Shown in pieces: positions 60,277 to 64,000 of a DNA stretch of 64,000 nucleotides. The stretch's first letter is position 1. Each line of letters opens with the position of its first letter. Source of the stretch: Hymenopus coronatus (Eukaryota; Arthropoda; Insecta; Mantodea; Hymenopodidae); the NCBI GenBank assembly GCA_030762935.1, contig CM060900.1, positions 371,106,632 through 371,170,631 of the forward strand, written 5' to 3'. Under the pieces are notes generated by a model. That model saw only the letters and a list, made by a program, of their open reading frames with translations. It made no database searches and was not told the origin of the DNA. The position numbers were made by a program, and so were the translations under genes.

Positions 60277-60770
60277 AGTGCATTTTGAGACGGCCAATTA
60301 CCATGGATGCAACTTGGATACATCGCTACACTCCAGAAAGTAAACCACAGTCAAAACAGTGTATTGCGACAGGTGAACTAACTCCAAAAAGCTATGTCAA
60401 TTTTGTCAGCTAACAAGGTTATGGTGAGTATTTTCTAGGATGACAGGGAATTACTTTTATTTATTACTTGTAAAACGGTAAAAATATGACTGGTAACTAC
60501 TACGCAAGCTTACTGCAACGTTTAAGTGTTAAGGAGAAAAGAAAAAGACCTCATTTGGCAAACAAAACAAATATCTTGTTTCCTCATGACAATGCTCCGG
60601 CACATCGTTCAACCATTGCAATGGGAAGCATGTGCGAATTAAAGTTGCAATTGCTTGAACATCCACCCTATTTGCCAGATCTAGCACCCAGTGACTACCA
60701 CCTGTTCCCAAACCTCAACAATTAAATACTGTTTTCATTGAGAGGCCCGGGACTTATCAACCGGCCCTAG
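59661..60770 (+). mobile_element. mariner transposon with terminal repeats and TA duplication
   Basis: Element of 1110 bases. The left end CGAGGGTGGTCTGATAAGTC continues CCGCGCCTC. The inverse of the right end reads CTAGGGCCGGTTGATAAGTC then CCGGGCCTC. These match at about 22 of 28 positions. TA flanks both ends (59659-59660 and 60771-60772), the diagnostic mariner target. Length is slightly under the usual ~1.3 kb. A 30-nt A run (60245-60274) sits in the middle of the coding region. It encodes the transposase pseudogene described separately. Confidence 0.92.
59856..60725 (+). pseudogene. mariner transposase, broken (DD34D residues still visible)
   Basis: N-terminal helix-turn-helix: [18 protein letters not shown] then [14 protein letters not shown] and RSGRPVE (59856-60050). 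A frame change leads to DRRLKLFEIAEAVNIPKERV and ARWVPRLLIPDQK (60053-60232), ending in a stop. After the A run, DATWIHRYTPESK (60300-60345) holds the first catalytic Asp. HDNAPAHRS (near 60586) holds the second and LAPSDYHLFP (near 60680) the third, with exactly 34 residues between these last two, the mariner DD34D signature. An insertion around 60410-60485 and stops separate the blocks. The Glu that usually follows the first Asp is Ala. Inactive. Confidence 0.9.
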
Positions 60771-60772
60771 TA

Positions 60773-62000
60773 GCTTACACCGGATTACCTGATGCCGTAA
60801 ATGTTTTGTACTACTACAGTAAAAACACGTATATTCCTGTCCTGGATAAGCTATAAAAACTTCCTGATTTGTTTTAAATAGTGCTTGGCATATTGGTTGG
60901 TCAGTCAGCATTCAACGGATTTGGATACCTGTCTTAATAACATAAGTTTACCAGATTATGATATTAGATATCTTGAACTTTCCCATAATTGCTTAACACG
61001 CCTGGAATACGTTAAAATTTGCTGTAATTATTTCAGTTTTACTGCATTATAACACAGAAAGTAAGATCGAATAGTAAAAGAGAAAAATAATATATATTTT
61101 CATTTAAGATGAAACATTCTCAAAAATTACGTAAAAGTATAATAAACGGAGATGTGCAAAATGTAAAGGGTTTTTGGAAAAATATTATGTTTTGATGCCT
61201 TTTAAATTCCTATTTCTTTAAACTGATTTGGAATCAAATAAAAAATATAGTTATACAGAGTTGTACAGAAAGGATTTTAAGGACGTTGAAGTTGTCAGAA
61301 ACTTGCCAGCAGATCCGTATCTTTTTCATTAACTACAAAAACGTTGCTTATGTTCACTTTGTAATATATATATATATAATTCCACTCGTTATATATAATT
61401 TTGATTTCGGAGTATTGTTTATTGGTAAATTATTATGTGTTGCAAATTGCCTCAAACGGATTAGAGGCAGGTTTTTCAAAGGCTGATTGCACAGGAGATG
61501 ATAAACAGCAAGAGGAAGCAGTATAGAAAACCATATGTGTTGGCAGGTCTCTATATACGAAGAGTATATAATGGCACAGTGATACCTTATTGTGGTAAAT
61601 GTGTAAAAGTCATTCAATGTAGATTCGGCTTGATCGATTTAATAGTTCACAAGAAATATAAGGGGACTAGAAACAAAGGGGCAAAAATACCAAAAACATA
61701 ATTCTGAGATAAACAGCTGCAAGGTTTGGGTTCAAGTGTAAATTCTTGAGGGTGTTAATAAAACATTGTGGATGTAACAATATTCTATCCACTGTTGAGA
61801 ATTTGTACACCGAGTCTTGTGAAATAATAATGATTATTCATGGCACAGAAATTTGATACAGCACGATTTTGCTTCCAACACTTGAAGCCATTTTCCCTTC
61901 AATGAATCACAGGTGATGGTTGATTTCATGGTAAACAAAGCACGACTTGTTATGTGTATTACATTTATATTCACAAAATGATAAAATATTATTAGTTTAA
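60773..62000. other. Anonymous AT-rich sequence
   Basis: No repeat or domain recognised; a short TA tract lies at 61365-61378. Confidence 0.5.
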
Positions 62001-62004
62001 TTAT

Positions 62005-62160
62005 TTTTTTCACACAAGCCGTGAGTAGAACAAGATTTGGATCGATAGTCAGACTGAAAAATGCAATCGCATAGCCAGTTGCTCTAATCACTGCGTCACC
62101 ATGACAATATGCCAGCAGGGCATTAAATTTCTCAACTGACTCGAATGTTTCCTGGTAAAC
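62005..62160 (-). repeat. tRNA-like SINE (family S7), copy 1
   Basis: Minus strand: TGGTGACGCAGTGATTAGAG (A-box-like), CAACTGGCTATGCGATTGCA, TTTTTCAGTCTGACTATCG, then ATCCAAATCTTG. The shared core also occurs at 62275-62345 and 43990-44060. The frame at 61834-62163 is a by-product. Confidence 0.6.
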
Positions 62161-62274
62161 CACAAGGTGATCTCAAATTATTTTGAGATGACATATCCCA
62201 ATACCGACTTACAATGTCGTAAGTACTTAAATCCCAGGTTTCATAGTTTAGGTCAATTAGTGTTAATTTAATTG

Positions 62275-62345
62275 GTTTTTCACAGAAGCTATGTTTAGGA
62301 TAGGAGTTGGATAGATAGTGTCAGACTGAAAAATTAACATTACTT
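62275..62345 (-). repeat. tRNA-like SINE (family S7), fragment
   Basis: TTTTTCACAGAAGCTATGTT, TAGGATAGGAGTTGGATAGA and GTCAGACTGAAAAATTAACA match the body of the copy at 62005-62160 (TTTTTTCACACAAGCCGTGA, TAGAACAAGATTTGGATCGA). Confidence 0.6.
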
Positions 62346-62969
62346 CACCTAATACGCACCAAGGGATATCTGCACATGCCAAATACACGGCAGTTGGGCC
62401 ATCTGGTATAAATCTCAGGATAGAAATGAAACACATTTAGCCACAAAAGAAATGACAACACATTCTACTCTAAAACTGGCTTGTATTTATGAAATATGAC
62501 AATGGAAACAGTTCTGCTATGTCACAGAACAATGTGTGGCTTTTAGAAAGCAACGTATCAAGTAACCCAATTGCTGACTTAATCAAATACAATGTGCGAA
62601 ACCTCACGGGAAAAAGGTTATTAAGCTACTGCTTTACGTGCCAAAGTTCTCAAAGGGGGAATGATACACTTTTAATTTTTGAGAAAATACACATAGCGAT
62701 TGAGGAGTTCTTTGTATAATCGTTTCCATCTCGTTAGAATACAATGTAACGCAGCTATGTGTAACAATGATTCAGAATATTTAGTAACGCACAGCTGAAG
62801 TTTAAGAATATGCATTTGTTTAAAAACATATTTACTATATTGAAATAAATATTACCTATAATTGTTGAATATGTATAACATTTCTAGAAAAATAAATAAA
62901 TAAATAAAAATTGTCTTCATGTCATTGAAAGCGTTGGACATTAGAAGGCTATGGGCACTATTACATTTT
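62346..62969. other. Anonymous AT-rich sequence
   Basis: No gene recognised. A short AAAT/ATAA tract lies at 62890-62909. Confidence 0.5.
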
Positions 62970-63835
62970 TACTTTCTATAGCACGTATGTACCTATGATG
63001 TACATAGTAGCTAGAGAAGGTATTGTATTCCACCTAAAATTCGATGTTGAAATTTTGCCGGAAATATATGTTTTGAGGTCCCCTGGGCCCAAAAAGTTAG
63101 TTTTAGAAAAAGGTCTGTATGAGTCTGTGTACATCATAGCTCAAAAACGCAAAGATCCTTAAACACCAAACTTGTTATTTAAGTTTAATGTCTTCCAAGA
63201 ATGCGACACGAAGATTTTCAAGAAAATCCCCCACAAACTACCCTTTACATGGAATTATTTTGAAAATGTTGTTTTTCTCAAAAATGGCTCTAATGATTTT
63301 GATTAGAGATACATACATGACAAATAAAACATATATTTTGAATTTTCTAGGAATGGTCTCTGAATGCCTCTTTATTCTGGATGAGTTCTGCAGAATTTTA
63401 CATAACGGTTAAATTATATTAGATAGACAAAAACTTACAAAACAGTACCCTTAGATGTAGTTAAAACACCTAATTAATGTTACAAGTGTTTTTCCTATAA
63501 AATTTACAATTTTCGACATATTTCTTGTTATTTGTTTAAGTTTGAAACAATTTAAATTTTCTCAAACGGGGCCATGGAAAGTGAACCGAATCTCAATTGT
63601 TTCACATAGCGACCAGCTTTTAAAAGATTTGACAATCACTTTAGTATATTTATTCCCTTATTTCCGTTCTACTTACAGGGAAGCAAGTAATAAGATCAGT
63701 TCTGTTAATGTTTATCTTAATTAGCATGATGTAGATAAAAGAATAATCTTTTGTATGAATAGTTTCAATATGGAAGAGCTAGAAAATTTTATGTGAATGA
63801 GACTCATAAGATTTTCCAGATTGTTTTTGACAAAC
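62970..63835 (+). repeat. Repeat A, copy F6
   Basis: From ACTTTCTATAGCACGTATGT through ACATAGTAGCTAGAGAAGGT, an eroded dyad (AAACACCAAACTTGTTATTT near 63163), TTACATGGAATTATTTTGAA, and the end block with CTTACAGGGAAGCAAGTAAT. The GT tract is reduced to TGTATGAGTCTGTGT. It lacks the stretch around 'CATATCTCTTTTGTTTTACT'. Confidence 0.85.
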
Positions 63836-64000
63836 CTCAGCTCATTAACAAATAACATCAACCACTAATGGCAGGGTGATAACTTCCGGTATTCCACTTC
63901 GCGCAAAAACTCCAGTACAGCACCTACTTATAGAGTAATGCCAAGCCAATGAATTCTGTCTAGAAGTCTTTATTAAATGAGCACTCTCTTCCAAAGGCTG

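Noticed and set aside
61834..62163. 109-codon minus-strand frame as a gene
   Set aside because: Most of it is a tRNA-like SINE head repeated at 62275 and 43990.

Overview
This is a repeat-dominated, AT-rich window from a large animal genome, most likely an arthropod and probably an insect. The evidence is the mix of tRNA-derived SINEs, R1/Jockey-like non-LTR retrotransposons, a mariner, hAT elements with a ZBED5-like transposase, and an insect-type DDE transposase relic, with no bacterial gene organisation. I see no complete host gene. The best candidate for host coding sequence is one short first exon at 7901-7981 on the minus strand, with a TATA-like box upstream and a good splice donor downstream.

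Layout: 1-9.2 kb is dominated by a ~0.9 kb non-coding interspersed repeat, here called Repeat A. It occurs in both orientations, partly in head-to-tail runs, and carries a GT microsatellite and a conserved 24-nt dyad. Repeat A returns at 33.7-35.4, 44.5-45.4 and 63.0-63.8 kb. A palindromic MITE lies at ~12.3-12.5 kb. From 13.1 to 22.3 kb runs a decayed minisatellite, T1 (unit ~57-72 bp), split by a 2.5 kb hAT transposon (pseudogenised transposase), a short hAT derivative, a SINE and LINE debris. A decayed DDE transposase lies at 23.6-24.5 kb. 25-40 kb is mostly anonymous sequence with scattered SINEs. From 40.7 to 54.4 kb runs a second minisatellite, T2 (unit ~39-40 bp), with a 78/156-bp higher-order core. 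T2 is interrupted by SINEs, a Repeat A copy, a duplicated flanking block and a broken ~3.5 kb LINE. The right end holds a reverse-transcriptase relic (56.9-57.7 kb), SINE pieces, a mariner with clear terminal repeats and TA duplications (59661-60770), and a last Repeat A.

No intact autonomous element was found: every transposase or reverse transcriptase carries frameshifts or stops. The window is best read as a record of nested insertions. SINEs and hATs inserted into T1, a LINE and SINEs into T2, and a SINE into Repeat A. Several insertions can be dated relative to each other through target-site duplications. Coordinates of repeat boundaries are by eye and approximate, except where a target-site duplication or terminal repeat fixes them.
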